Below are positions 20,877-31,963 of a DNA stretch of 64,000 nt, piece by piece. The position numbers were made by a program, and so were the translations under genes. Origin of the DNA: Nitzschia sp. pyKryTriq1. Lineage: Eukaryota; Bacillariophyta; Bacillariophyceae; Bacillariales; Bacillariaceae. The notes below the pieces were generated by a model. It searched no databases. It was not told the origin of the DNA and worked only from the letters and a program-made list of their open reading frames with translations. Every line of letters starts with the position of its first letter. Position 1 is the stretch's first letter. Where the stretch lies: positions 2,194,722 to 2,258,721 of the forward strand of contig OY101121.1 in NCBI GenBank assembly GCA_956465555.1. The letters are read 5' to 3'.

Positions 20877-22781
20877 TTATACACTGTCGTCACCGGTGAC
20901 AACATTGGTGTTGGCCTCGGTTGGGCTAATATCAGAGGAAGAATCCTCCTCGTCATCTCGAAGGGATGCTTCCTTAGCAGCGACCCATTCATCGATTTCC
21001 TCGTCGTAGCCATCCAGCAAGCAAAGTTCCCAGCCCTCAAAGAACCTGGGCAAGAGGAATAAACGGGCAGGGATACACAAGAGCGTCATGAAGGGGAAAA
21101 CGATGGCAACCGACGGCGTGTTTTGCACAAAGAAGACACCCAAGAAGAAGATGCATTCGAAGAGGGTGAAGAAGTGAATCTTCTTGGTCGTGACGTACTT
21201 GGTGAAGGGTTTCTCCGGGAACTTGCTGGGTTGCGAGAAGAACAGGAGGAAGCGACCCCAGAATTGAATTCCGGGCAAGGAGGAGAGACCCATGAACAAA
21301 AACACACCCAGCAAGACGGGGAGGGGGATCTGCTTGAGGGCGGGCAAGAAGAGGAGCGAAAGACCGATCAACAAGTGGGAGAAGAGTAGGGTCAATCGAT
21401 TCTCTTGGACGTGGATGATTTTGCCGTCCTTGTCCTTCTCGGCAAGGTTGTTCAAGTGGACAATGCATGGAACGGTGGTAGCCACGAGCCAGGGAAGGCC
21501 AAGGAAACCGTTGACCATGTTAGTGGCACCGTTCAAGAAAAGATCCCAGTTGTAGGACTCTCCGTGCTTCAAGTTGTTGCCGGGGTTGTAGATCAAGTGC
21601 CATGTGATACCGTTGTCGAGGTAGAGCAAGATGAAAGTAAGAAGGGCCGGTCCAGCCGCCATGAAGGGGACCCAGCTCTTTCCGTTCAAGTCAGCCATGT
21701 TAGCAAACCAAGGTCGTGTTCCAGCAGGAGCAGCTTGGTCCTCGCAGTCATCGGGCCAGAAAGATGTACAGTCGGAAGTGCAGCAGGCATACGTGGGTTC
21801 GAAGCTGTCGGGAACGCTCAATCCTGGGACCTCGATGTCGGGGAAGCCAAGGTTGGCAACAATAGCCCACATGATGACGGCAGCTGTAACAGCAAAGTCA
21901 TGGATGGAGTTACGAACATCTTGATTGCAGCAGAAACCAGAAGTCTTGAAGCCACGCAAGAAGAAGATGGTGGCAGTGGTTCCGAGACCCAAGATGATAC
22001 TCAACAGGGCTGTCTCTTGTTTGCTGTAGTCTTCATTATCCGCGTTGCTTTCATGGAAAAGATTGTCGGGATCCAAGTATCGGAGGAGACCACCAGGTCC
22101 GAAAGGACTTCCAATAGCGTTCAAGATGAAAATGGAAACGATCAACAACGCGAAGATATCGTCGGTGAATCGAGTTGCGAATCGGATGTATCGGGTAAGG
22201 TCGAAGAAGGCGGTAAAGGTAGTGTATCCAAAAGTCCAGACCGATACCCAAGCATAAAAGGGAAGGAAAGGAATATCAAGGTTCACGGACATTTCGTACA
22301 TCACCGTAGTCATAATCAAGACAGGACCAGTACATCCGATGATGATAGTTGGCATTCCGCTGAAGAAAGCCATGCAGACACCGACCCAGGCACTAGCAAG
22401 GATGGTCTCGACGGCACCAATTTGGTTCTGGGTGTTTCGACCGTAGACTGCGCCGAAAGTAAGGACGGGAGCAATCACGGTGATGAACATCAGAAGAGAA
22501 ACGGCAATGGTCTTCTGGTTGAAGGTGGTCATCTCCTGGACCCAGTGGGTTCCGATAGTGGTTCGAATGTCATGCATCAGACCACGGCCCCATGGCTGGC
22601 CAGGCTCTGATATTACAGTACGTGATAAAAAACAAACGAATCGGAAAATGAGATTCGAACATAGTCTCCATTTGAATGCCATTCATGATCTTGCCTGTGG
22701 TTACTTACCGATGAAGACTTTTCCGGCATTCGGAATCAAGTCGGCATTGCTCTTGGGGGTTTTGGTCTTAGTGGTCTCCAT
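20877..22781 (-). CDS. SLC4: SLC4-family bicarbonate/anion transporter
   Basis: Two exons on the minus strand, 22781..22709 and 22606..20877, joined in phase 1 across a 102-bp intron, give 600 residues. Exon 1 encodes METTKTKTPKSNADLIP and the splice restores a Glu codon before PGQPWGRGLMHDIR. SLC4 proteins carry HCO3- across membranes; characterised diatom members take bicarbonate from seawater for the carbon-concentrating mechanism in a Na+-dependent way. The protein has about 11-14 membrane segments with typical SLC4 words: ITVIAPVLTFGAVYG, ETILASAWVGVCMAFFSG, GCTGPVLIMTTVMYE, FYAWVSVWTF, LTFILLYLDNGITWHL, NGFLGLPWLVATTVPCI and FLFMGLSSLPGIQFWGR. The large N-terminal cytosolic domain of animal SLC4 proteins is absent, as in plant BOR and diatom members. 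The C-terminus is acidic and Ser-rich. Residues cannot decide between HCO3- and borate. Confidence 0.9.
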
Positions 22782-24107
22782 GATTGAATTCGCAAAGACG
22801 AGGTGCAGCTGAAATAATAATGTTTGACTTTCAGGTTTGCACTGTTCGTAAATTATAAGAACAGCTTGGGTGTTACCGTTCCGTTTTGTTTTGTGTTTTC
22901 CTGTGCAAATTTTTGGATCTTCTGACGTTGTCACATTTTTTGTCGCCAACTTTCTGGTGCAAATAAAGGGGAAGTACCACAGTCTACACCTATCGTTTCT
23001 ACTATCTAGTCTACCTGCGGTTTTGCCTGCATGTGTGTCGTTGAAGTTTCTCATTTTTCATCATCAGAAGGAAACAACGTAAAGAAGGAAACACCAGGTT
23101 TCTCGATTCGAATATATGCCCTCGACGGCCTTGTCCTAGATTATTTATTCGTTTCCATCTATGCCCATGTACCCTTCTGTATGCCCTCCTTGTCGTACTT
23201 TCTTGAAGTTATACTGGATGGTACCGTTACGCCACCTGTCTTCTCACATTCAATCCTGCTCACAAAATCACGGAGGGGAGAACGGAATCACAGACTGTGT
23301 TCTGTTTCTGTGCAAGAAGGAGTCAACAAAATTGGAAACGACGACGACAGAATCATGAGTACCTGGTAGCGTGACGTCAATATTTCCACTACTAGAATGA
23401 AAACTAGAAACAGTCGTCATCATGGAGAGAATGAACTCCTACCGGTACTGTACCGGTACCAGGTACGGTACTGTACAAGTACCGGTACAGTAGCTCCCAG
23501 CACCAGGGGCTACTTACCGGTAATTCCCCTGGCTCGCAGCGAAAGAAATCAATCCGGTCGGCGGGAGGACTTCATTGACAAGAAGTCAAAGAAGTCGGTC
23601 TGTCGCCGAGGTCATCAGAGCGAGCGAGGTCTCCGCCTACTCAACCCATTCGACCTCGCGTTTTCAAATCGGCCCGGCTGGAGTGCGTGCGTGAGTGCGT
23701 GCTCGTGCATTGCATTGCCCGCGCGTACCAGGTACTACTGGTACCGTACCGGTAGCCTCACTCCCGCCCGCGCAGCGCCGCCGCATCCATCTCTCCTCCG
23801 ACGACCGACCATGGCGGGCGACTCTTGTTCGTCGTCGTGCGTCGTGCATCGATCGATGTCTTGTTGCGGGTTGCGGGTCTTTGTCGGTCATTGGAGACGT
23901 GAAACATCTCTTTGACTTCCTGCTGCTGCGATAGTATTCATTGCGTTGCTACGAACAGACAGAAAGTGCAGTACCATTTGGCTACTAGAGTTGAGCGGGA
24001 GCGGCACCAAGAACGCTTTCTGCTTTTTCGAAAAAGTCACTATTTGAATACTGTCAAAGCACAGTACTCGGGTGCCGGTACAGTACAGAACAGAACAGAA
24101 CAGCACC
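22782..24107. other. Divergent intergenic region, SLC4 and YIP1 genes
   Basis: 1.3 kb. Dense GTAC/ACCGGT palindromes lie at 23440..23525 and 23730..23755. The 172-codon open frame across 23397..23915 is basic, Cys-rich and unlike any family, so I treat it as chance. Confidence 0.5.
23440..23525. repeat. Cluster of ACCGGT/GTAC palindromes
   Basis: At least four ACCGGT words (each centred in TACCGGTA or TACCGGTAC contexts) and many GTAC words are packed in about 85 bp of non-coding DNA. Similar clusters occur at 26740..26815 and 27915..28015. Confidence 0.7.
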
Positions 24108-25829
24108 ATGAGTTCCGACGACTTTTTCAGCAGTGAACTAAGTTCACCACCGAAACAAACGGCGTCTCTGGCGGCGGCACGACGAAAAGGTCCTCCACCT
24201 CCTCCACCCCGAAGACCGGCTGCTGGTACAGGTAGTACAACAGCAACAGCAGCAGCAGCAGCAGCAACCACAAAGTTAGGAGCTGCTGCCACGACTCGAC
24301 CATCACGGCCCGCGCCATCGAGACCTGCTGCGACTACGACTGCTGCTTCTGCTGCTGCGGCGGCAACAGCTAGTAGAAGTGCTGCTGGTACGGCAACCAC
24401 CAGCACAAGACTCTCTCGACCCACACCTCATCGTCCAGCAGCTACGAATATCGCCAACAGCAAACCAGCGACCGGTAGTGCTGCAGGTGCGACTTCTAGC
24501 AGCAGTAGTACCAGTACCACCCAGGCAGCAGCGCGGCCACTGCCAACGGCTCGTTCGGCTCGCACCGCCCCCGTCATGAGTCGTCCCGTCGGTCAATACT
24601 ATGCCAGTAGTACCGGTAGTACGGCTACGAGTAGCGCTGGCGCCAACAACAACAACACTGCCGGAAGGAATTATTATGGAGCTCCTGCTCCTGCTGCAAC
24701 GGAAGAGACTTCTGCGGATACGTGGGATTGGGGGTCTCCCGCAGCTGCAGCACCAGCTGCAGCACCAGCACCAGCACCAGCTGCGAGTAAGAACAATAGT
24801 TGGGCGGCTCCTGCTGCTACTACTGCCGCCAGCAGCAGCAATCCCAATCGCAGCTGGGCAGCTCCTCCTGCGGCTGCAGCTACGAGTACAGCTACATCAT
24901 CATCCAACACCGATGACTGGTATGCCGGGGGCGACATGGACATGGATGCAACAACAACGAACAATAATGATGATTACAGTTCAGTCAACTTGAACAATAG
25001 TAGCAGCAGTGGAATGTATACCAGTGCAGGCTTTTATGGAGGAGCTGGAGCTGCTACTTCGAATCATATGGCTACGACCGAACAGGAACCTTTCTTGTCG
25101 GGAAGCATGGACGATGCGTCATTCTCGTCGGCACCACAACCGCAAATGTCCTCCTCGTCCTTTCATAAACCACAACAACCATACAAAGCCAACATGTTTA
25201 TTCCCAAAGCATCATCCGACAATAGTTTCGGTTCCGGTGGATCAGGCGGTAGCAACAACAATACTATGTCTGCCGATGAAGCGCCACTCATGGAAGAATT
25301 GGGCATTAATTTACAACATATTGGTATGAAAACCAAAGCCGTCATTTTACCATTTTCGAGACAACGCGGGGTCGGTCAAATGGAACCTCAAGACATTGTT
25401 CAAGATGCCGATTTGGCCGGACCCATTGCGTTTTGTCTTATTTTGGGCGCGGAAATGGTCTTGACGGGAAAATTACAATTCGGATACATTTATGGATTTG
25501 GCGTCTTTGGATGTCTCAGCATGACCTTGATTGTCAATCTCATGAGTCCCTTGGCCGAAGGCATTAGTGTCTGGACCGTCAGCAGTGTCTTGGGCTATGC
25601 CCTCATTCCGGTCAATGTCTTGGCGGCGGTCAAATTACTCTTCATGAATGATTATTTATTCAATTTGCAAGCATTGGGACGATTTTTGGGATTGTTGACT
25701 GTCGCGTGGAGTACGGTGGCATCGACCCGACTCTTGGAATTGGGATGTGGACTCAGGGAACAACGATATCTGATTGCGTATCCGGTCGCCTTGTTGTATT
25801 CAGCCTTTGTCATGATTACCATATTTTAA
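24108..25829 (+). CDS. YIP1-family (YIPF5-like) Golgi membrane protein
   Basis: 573 residues from the ATG at 24108; the frame upstream has only a GTG. YIP1/YIPF proteins sit in ER exit sites and early Golgi, bind Rab GTPases and help vesicle budding. The first 400 residues are low complexity (Ala/Thr/Ser/Asn-rich, with repeated AAPAAAPAPAPA-type and NNSWAAPA units). The C-terminal 170 residues form the family core: EAPLMEELGINLQHI and TKAVILPF, then DLAGPIAFCLILGAEMVLTG, FGYIYGFGVFGCLSMTLIVN, VLGYALIPVNVLAAV, FLGLLTVAWSTVAS and a last helix VALLYSAFVMITIF. Five membrane helices agree with the family. The Ala/Asn-rich head is much longer than in animals or yeast. Immediately upstream lies a tandem CAGAA tract. 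Confidence 0.9.
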   Translation: MSSDDFFSSELSSPPKQTASLAAARRKGPPPPPPRRPAAGTGSTTATAAAAAATTKLGAAATTRPSRPAPSRPAATTTAASAAAAATASRSAAGTATTSTRLSRPTPHRPAATNIANSKPATGSAAGATSSSSSTSTTQAAARPLPTARSARTAPVMSRPVGQYYASSTGSTATSSAGANNNNTAGRNYYGAPAPAATEETSADTWDWGSPAAAAPAAAPAPAPAASKNNSWAAPAATTAASSSNPNRSWAAPPAAAATSTATSSSNTDDWYAGGDMDMDATTTNNNDDYSSVNLNNSSSSGMYTSAGFYGGAGAATSNHMATTEQEPFLSGSMDDASFSSAPQPQMSSSSFHKPQQPYKANMFIPKASSDNSFGSGGSGGSNNNTMSADEAPLMEELGINLQHIGMKTKAVILPFSRQRGVGQMEPQDIVQDADLAGPIAFCLILGAEMVLTGKLQFGYIYGFGVFGCLSMTLIVNLMSPLAEGISVWTVSSVLGYALIPVNVLAAVKLLFMNDYLFNLQALGRFLGLLTVAWSTVASTRLLELGCGLREQRYLIAYPVALLYSAFVMITIF

Positions 25830-28428
25830 AATTAAACATAAGGAGGAGGAGGAGGAGGAGGAGAAATCAAAACAACACAAGGAAAGCAACAGTGCAGGCA
25901 ATATCTCGTAATCATAATAGTAAATACAGAAATGAGACATACACTACTAGAGCTCTTGTGAAAAGAGTCGACCCCTTTAGTAGGAATACTTTGTAATGAT
26001 GGTAGTCCTACTGGGTACGCATACTAATGCAGGCACTCTAGAGTGGTAGTAGAGGCTGCTCTACAAGTACTCTACTCTATGGATACTCTCTGTTGAGAGA
26101 GAGCACGGATACTCGTGCTGCTCGGAGTACAGTGCTCTCGCGATCAGTACTCAGTAGGTACCGGTACTGTACTACTATGTACATGGTACGTCGTGGTGCA
26201 CCCTCCCGCCCCCCTCCTTGCTTCTATGACGAAAAACAAGAAGAAGCAACACGGAAGATACCGGCACACTAAACTGCCAGCAGGAGGGTGGAGTGAAGCG
26301 ATACTCTCTGCAATGATCTAGTAGCAGAAGATTTGTTGTTCTTTCCCAGCAGTAAATCACAAGAAGCATGCTGCTGCAGGAGTATCAAAGGAACGCCGCC
26401 GGGGGATGCTAGTACTCTTCTACGCCACCAGCCATCTACTACTACTACCAATCCTGTGTTGTTCCGCCACAACAAGCGACGGCCTCTACTAACCAGAGAC
26501 GACTGCAACCTGCTCGTCTACTAGTAGTAGTAGGCCTCACTACTCTTCCTACACGAGAGACTTTAGTGCTCCAACTGCTACACTATCATAGATGAGGAAG
26601 GACCCTACCAGCTACCGGTAGAGTCTCTACTACCGGTATGTTATTCAATAACAAAATTGCTGCGGGAGTGGTGCTGGTAGTAGCTGATGGTTTTGTAATA
26701 CGCCTGTACGCAGTCTACCCCGTTACGGTATCATAATGGTACGGTACCGGTACGTCCGGACCGGATGATTTACTCTTTCGTAAACTACCGGTAGCCTGGT
26801 ACGTACCGGTGCGCTGTAGGTCGAATTTCATACGTAATGTTTGTTTCGCCGAGACTTTTAAAGTTCAATAGAGTAATAAGCCCATTGTGTTGAAGTTTGT
26901 GAAGACGACGCACAAAAAGCAAGCGTGCGTGGTGCAAAACTTGACAAGCAAGCACAACAACGCACGCGTGCGTGGTAATATTTTTTAACCCACACCCGAG
27001 ATTGCAAAAATAAATAAGCCACTTCTTGAACTTGAAGATAGTTGAATGGAGAAGCATAAATCGCTATCGCTTCGACGCTGGATCTCATCCCGGCGGGCGT
27101 GGCTGAAGCCACTTGCGTAGCATTGCAATGCGTGCGGTAAAGCACTGCGGGAGTGTGGCTCAAGAGAAGAAAACGGTGGTGTAGGGACTAGTAGTCGGAT
27201 GAGTCCATGCACCAGCCTTGGATCCACTTGAAGATCGAGGTGGCTGGGGCTGGTGGTTGTGGTTTAGCATAGCATTCTACTATCTACTAAGCGACAACGA
27301 TTTGTCGCTTGTGAGATGGTTGTTGTTGTTGCTGGTACCGGCGTTCCGGAGTTCAGTAACAACAACAACAACAACAACAACAAGAAAGTGAGAGGAGCGA
27401 AGCGCTTGCTGCTTGCTGTCGGCCGTTGTTGCTCTTCCGCTGCTCCTCATCTCTCACTCACGCATGCTTTCGTCCAGCGAGTTCCGTCTGGCCTTCCCTC
27501 CTGTTGCTCCGCTACTACAAGGGTGAGAACTGAGAACCCGCGGTGTCGATGATTGATTCATGCCCTTCAATCGCAAAATAGTGTTCAAGAAGGCACTACT
27601 GACGCATGTAACAGAAGAACCAGGCGAGCGAGAATTCTCCAGATTCGCAACGAGAATTTTTTTCCTAAATAAAACGAGATAAATTGAGCGGTGGTTGAAC
27701 CGCAGGAACTTAAGCCTTTTCAGATTAGTTCTTCTTGTGGCGAGTTCTGGCTATCTTCTATCATCCCCAGTTTGCCGACGTATTGTATTGTATTGTATTG
27801 TATTGTATCTATTCTACAGGAGACACACGTTCAAAATCTACTGGAAGTTGATCGCGATGAGGTCAATTCAGCTGGAAAAAGAAAGGAGCTTCTTCTGCCT
27901 CTCGCAACAACAAATAATGTGTACCGGTACCGTACTGTACGAGTGTTGTTGGGGATCTCCTCTTTACGGGAGGATGTGAAGAAAATTTCTTCTCTACAGT
28001 ACCGGTAGTACTGTACCGCAGAGTGTGAGTAGTCTATCGACCGAGAACCGAAGTCTCTTCTCGCGTCCCTAAAATTCGCCACTTGGGTTGTTTAGTTGCC
28101 TCGTACTTGAAGCAAGTTTGAAGGCGGAAGTGTCTACTGTACCTGGTACTCTTGCACGCGTACCTGGTACCGTGCTTGTACTCGTATGGTAAACACGGAG
28201 TTATTTTCATGGTAGCGCTTTTTTGCCTGCCTGTAGATGAACTGCCTTTCCCACACGGTAGAAATCGTCAAATCGCCGGTATTCTCGCACTACTCTCGTT
28301 CTCCGCCAACGCTCCACAATCCACAAAGGGATGCCTGTTAGCAGCCAGCAGCATTGCCTCACAAAAAACCAAACCCTTCAAAGCAAATTACAGCATAGAC
28401 AAAGCCCACAGCACCACTACCAACAACA
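25830..28428. other. Long intergenic region (2.6 kb)
   Basis: No gene supported. It holds a GGAGGAGGAGG tract after the YIP1 stop, dense TACCGGTA and GTAC palindromes (26155..26170, 26610..26640, 26740..26815, 27915..28015), an AAC trinucleotide tract (27358..27384) and a TATTG pentamer tract (27781..27808). Short open frames on both strands show no family resemblance. Confidence 0.45.
27781..27808 (+). repeat. TATTG pentanucleotide microsatellite
   Basis: The unit TATTG is repeated five times, followed by a partial sixth. Confidence 0.9.
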
Positions 28429-29294
28429 ATGGATACCACAATGGACGAGTCCAAGATGTCCTGGAACCAGGTTGCCATCCAGCTGAGCAATCAAGCGATG
28501 GACGATCTTCAAGAGCGAGGAGACCTCCTTGCTGCGTACCTGAACCTCTCGGGCGCCGTTACTGCGATAGGAAAGGCGCTACCGCTGCATCACCATGAAA
28601 GCACGCACAACGCCGAATCGATGGCCGCCGCTTACTCTTACTCTTGGGTGAAGTGCTCTAACGAGACCTTCTTGAACCAGTTAACTCCTCAGGCAAATGA
28701 GGGCTACTTGCCTTTCATGTGTCTGCGATTCCTTCGGATCAAGAGGGACAGCGACACAATCGACTACGACTCGCACTGCCCCTGTCAGTTTTCTTGGGCA
28801 GTATACTACAAGTAAGTGAGCCTCGTCGATGCGCCTTTATTTCAACACTGAGTGATACGACATCCTCTATAAGTAACTAACTTCTTCTGCTACTATCTCC
28901 TTCCTTCTTCAGTGTCGGAATACTCTGCACCGTTCTAGGGACTATCATGGGTCGACAGACTCAATTCTCACAGCTATCGAAGTTCATGCTGGAGCAAGGG
29001 AGATCATTCATGGACTCCGTGCTTATCCGGGTAGAGGCTGAAAGACCAGATAACAAGGATTGGGCCACCGTGCACCTTTCGATTCTTGTCAACCAAGCTC
29101 TCGGAGACCTAGAAGGAAGAATTGCTCATTACGACCCGCAATTACATTCCACACCAGAGGCGGTGGAAAGTCTGTTGAAACGAACAAGAGATTGCTTACA
29201 AGCTTACTCGAGGTTCTTCGCATTTGAAGATCTAATGGAATTCCATTTCTCAATGCAACCGCTCCTGTCCAACCACTGCGCGCAGGCGGCGTAG
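28429..29294 (+). CDS. Unknown helical protein, two exons
   Basis: Exons 28429..28811 and 28913..29294 join in phase 2 across a 101-bp intron (GTAAGT...CTTCAG) to give 254 residues. The junction restores an Asn codon: FSWAVYYN then VGILCTVLGTIMGRQ. I do not recognise the family with certainty. The protein is predicted mostly helical, with no signal peptide and no membrane segment; helix pairs such as VAIQLSNQAMDDLQERGDLL and TVHLSILVNQALGDLEGRIA have a TPR-like look, and I recall similar short helical proteins in diatoms. The splice is well supported because the two frames have continuous composition and both sites match the local consensus. The gene converges on the GPCR-like gene. Confidence 0.72.
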
Positions 29295-29857
29295 TGTTGT
29301 ACTGTTTGCTTTTACTCGGCTGTGAATAATCCGCCTATGGCCGGTATCGTATAATAGAATCTTGAACTTACTCTACCTGAAAACTACTACTACTACTACT
29401 AGAGCTAGGAGTTGCGTATCATGATAATACTGTAGGAACATTTTGTTGTTATAGTCCTGTCTGTAGGAGAAAATACCCTCGTTCTACTACTAGCCGACTG
29501 AATGCATGTCGACTTAACAAGAATAACGTGACCAGTTCCAAAAGCCACTTCTAGTAAATTCACCAAACTGTACTACGGTACAGGTTGCACCAATACCACG
29601 GCCATCCAGGGGCTCTCTAAGAATGTCATGACCGGAACTGGAGTGGCTCGCAATTCAATATCCTCACTATTTGTCTAGTATTCTTCGTAGTTCGATTGGA
29701 TACCACCGGGCAGCATTCCACCTGAGTGTTTATTTTATAGCTTGTTGCTGCCTTACTTGGAGATCTCAACTGGATGTCCCCGGTCCTACATGTTTACATG
29801 GCACTTGGGCGGGACAAAACCTCTACATCTCTCGTCGTGAGAGATATTTGTATGCGC
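29295..29857. other. Convergent intergenic region
   Basis: 563 bp between two gene ends, with a CTACTACTACTA tract near 29382. No gene is supported. Confidence 0.5.
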
Positions 29858-31963
29858 TCATAGTTCTTCTTCTTCAACAATTTCACATTCGGACGACGAC
29901 TCAAGAGACATTGCGTCCCTGTTACTTAATTCTTCTTCAAGAGCCGCGATACCTGTGCGCACAATGTATGCATTCACAGAGCCAGTTTCTGATCTTGCTG
30001 TTGGCGATTCGTCATTGCTGCTGCGTTGGCTGGAGGAGCCACTCCCCTCGATAGTCGGCCTTTCGCCTCCAGGGGAGTCATATTTTCTTGTAATTTCATC
30101 TTTTTGTTCCTCTCGGCGGCCATGTTCAGTATCAGTACTGTCCTTCTCGAGATCGAGCACCGCCTTGATAGCTGTGTCCACAGGGGAGGATGGTTTTTCA
30201 TGGGACCAGGAGGCCCGGCGAGGTGACCCCGGAGTTAGAGGAGCGGATGTGCCGGATCGTTGAAAAGGGTGCTGGATAAAACTTCTTCTTGGGACTGATT
30301 CCGCTGACGATTGCCGACTGTTCAATCGAAAGAAGCTTGTGGAACGTGTGCCTTCATTAGGGCGGACGTGCTGAAACTCCTCGGAGTCCGGATTTACTAT
30401 TCTCTTGATAGCAAAAAAGTCCACGGACTCCTCGTAGTCTACTTCTTCTCTCCCTCTTTCCACATTACCAATATCCTCCTCCTCTTCTTCAATCTTAGTT
30501 GAAGGACCGCGCTCTTGACGCCTCCCGCAGCAGCGTCCTCGTTCTTTCAACCATTTGATCCATACATGGGACGTGAAGATCAGCATGTTGAAAAAGCCCT
30601 GAAGCGGGAAGAATATGACGGCAAATATACGGATAGTAGTGTATAGGTTTTCATTCATATTCTTTGAATTGAGCTGGGAAGTCAAAATCAGTGGAAAATA
30701 CACCAGCAGAAAAGCCCCACTGTAAAGAAGACCGGATTCCATGGTACGACGGGTCAAGGGCATCTTGGTTCGGTGGCTGTTGTTGTTGTTGTTGTTGTCT
30801 GTCGGCGTGGTAGTACCACTTCCGCTACCACCGACACCACCGCCACCACTTCCGCTACCAGCAACACCGCCACTGCTACTACCAACAACAACAACGCCAC
30901 CACCACTCGTCGCCTCAACGGTCCCCATGGTTGATGGCCTTGTTCCAACCAAAGAGCCACGGCGAATCATATTTGTCAACGAGCCACGGCGATTGTTCCT
31001 GCTATTGTTTGCCACTGACAGCCGAAAGTCCCATCTTTGGTTTCTTTTTTCCATCTGACGGACGGTCAAATAAATGACCACCATGCTAATGACCACAATA
31101 CAGAAACAGGTTGCGACAGGAATGATTGCAAAATGGAGCTCAAATTCTTTTGCTCCCTCGCCTCTGTCACAATATTGGGGGTCGAAATGACATGTTTTAT
31201 GCCCCGTGCCCATATAACATCCCAAGTATCCGGCATAGTTGAAAATTTTGAGAATAATACCTGCAATGGCTGTCCCTACTGTGAACGAGAAGTTAAAGCA
31301 ATGCGCTGTCGGTACCAGCCATCTCATCAGTACTCGATCTGAGAATCGATAGCGGATATTCAGGAGATAGTATATACATATCGCCGCATTGTACATGGGC
31401 ACCCCGACCTTACAGCGTAGAAAGAAGAGAAGCAAGCACACCACAACGCACAGTAGAATGAAAAGTGAGCACATCCATCACTCCATGATTCCAGCATATA
31501 TAATATAAATGTTTTCCAAGACAAGACAACTCACCCCCATGTGTACGAAGAATCCTGGTTCGAATTGGTAAATTTCACACAATGTAAGAAAAATGGAACT
31601 TGACAAAAACGAGATCCACAATCATTGCGACAACTTGACGTATTCCCTCCTTTTTCTCTTACCTTGAGCTGCACATGTCTGCACTGTTCCATAGGTAGGT
31701 AGCTGGACTTTGGTGGTCTCCATTTCTGTCAGAATCGCAGGTCCCGGCGTGGTCGAGAAGGAAAGTCCAAACGAGGCAAGAATATCCAAGAAACTCATAC
31801 CCAGCAGCAGCTGGTCACGGGGTCTCCGAAATAAACTCTGCCGATTGGATTTTCGTAGAATAAGATAACTGACATAAGCCGACGAGAAAAGGGAGATGGG
31901 GGCCACAACGAATGGCACGTAGAACAGGGCCTTTTGCTCTGCGCTCGCCTTGCTGAAACTCAT
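29858..31963 (-). CDS. Seven-helix GPCR-like receptor with a 20-nt microexon
   Basis: Three exons on the minus strand, 31963..31663, 31554..31535 and 31408..29858, give 623 residues. Introns are 108 and 126 bp, both GT-AG. The middle exon is only 20 nt and encodes FFVHMG, completing the motif CAAQGFFVHMGVGVPMYN at the start of helix 3; skipping it destroys the frame. Seven hydrophobic segments follow: ALFYVPFVVAPISLFSSAYV, LLLGMSFLDILASFGLSF, NAAICIYYLLNI, MRWLVPTAHCFNFSFTVG, ATCFCIVVISMVVIYLT, LYSGAFLLVYFPLILTS and IRIFAVIFFPLQGFFNMLIF. Cys pairs before helix 3 and in the second outer loop (GCYMG..KTC..QYC) fit a GPCR disulfide. The loop between helices 5 and 6 is Gly/Ser-rich, and the tail of about 230 residues is Ser/Glu-rich. 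This resembles a class of diatom receptors distantly like slime-mould cAMP receptors. Ligand unknown. Confidence 0.85.
31535..31554 (-). other. Microexon of the GPCR-like gene
   Basis: Twenty coding bases bounded by ACCAG on the 5' side and GTGAGT on the 3' side. It joins a phase-1 donor (GCTCAAG) to a phase-0 acceptor and gives the residues GFFVHMG with the split Gly codon. Confidence 0.8.

Noticed and set aside
21405-22610. 401-codon frame opposite the SLC4 gene
   Set aside because: Hydrophilic complement of a well-conserved transporter; no family resemblance.
23397-23915. 172-codon open frame before the YIP1 gene
   Set aside because: Crosses palindromic repeats, is Arg/Cys-rich and matches nothing.
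27100-27160. GC-rich hairpin-like stretch considered as a tRNA or small RNA
   Set aside because: No cloverleaf, A box or B box could be laid out.
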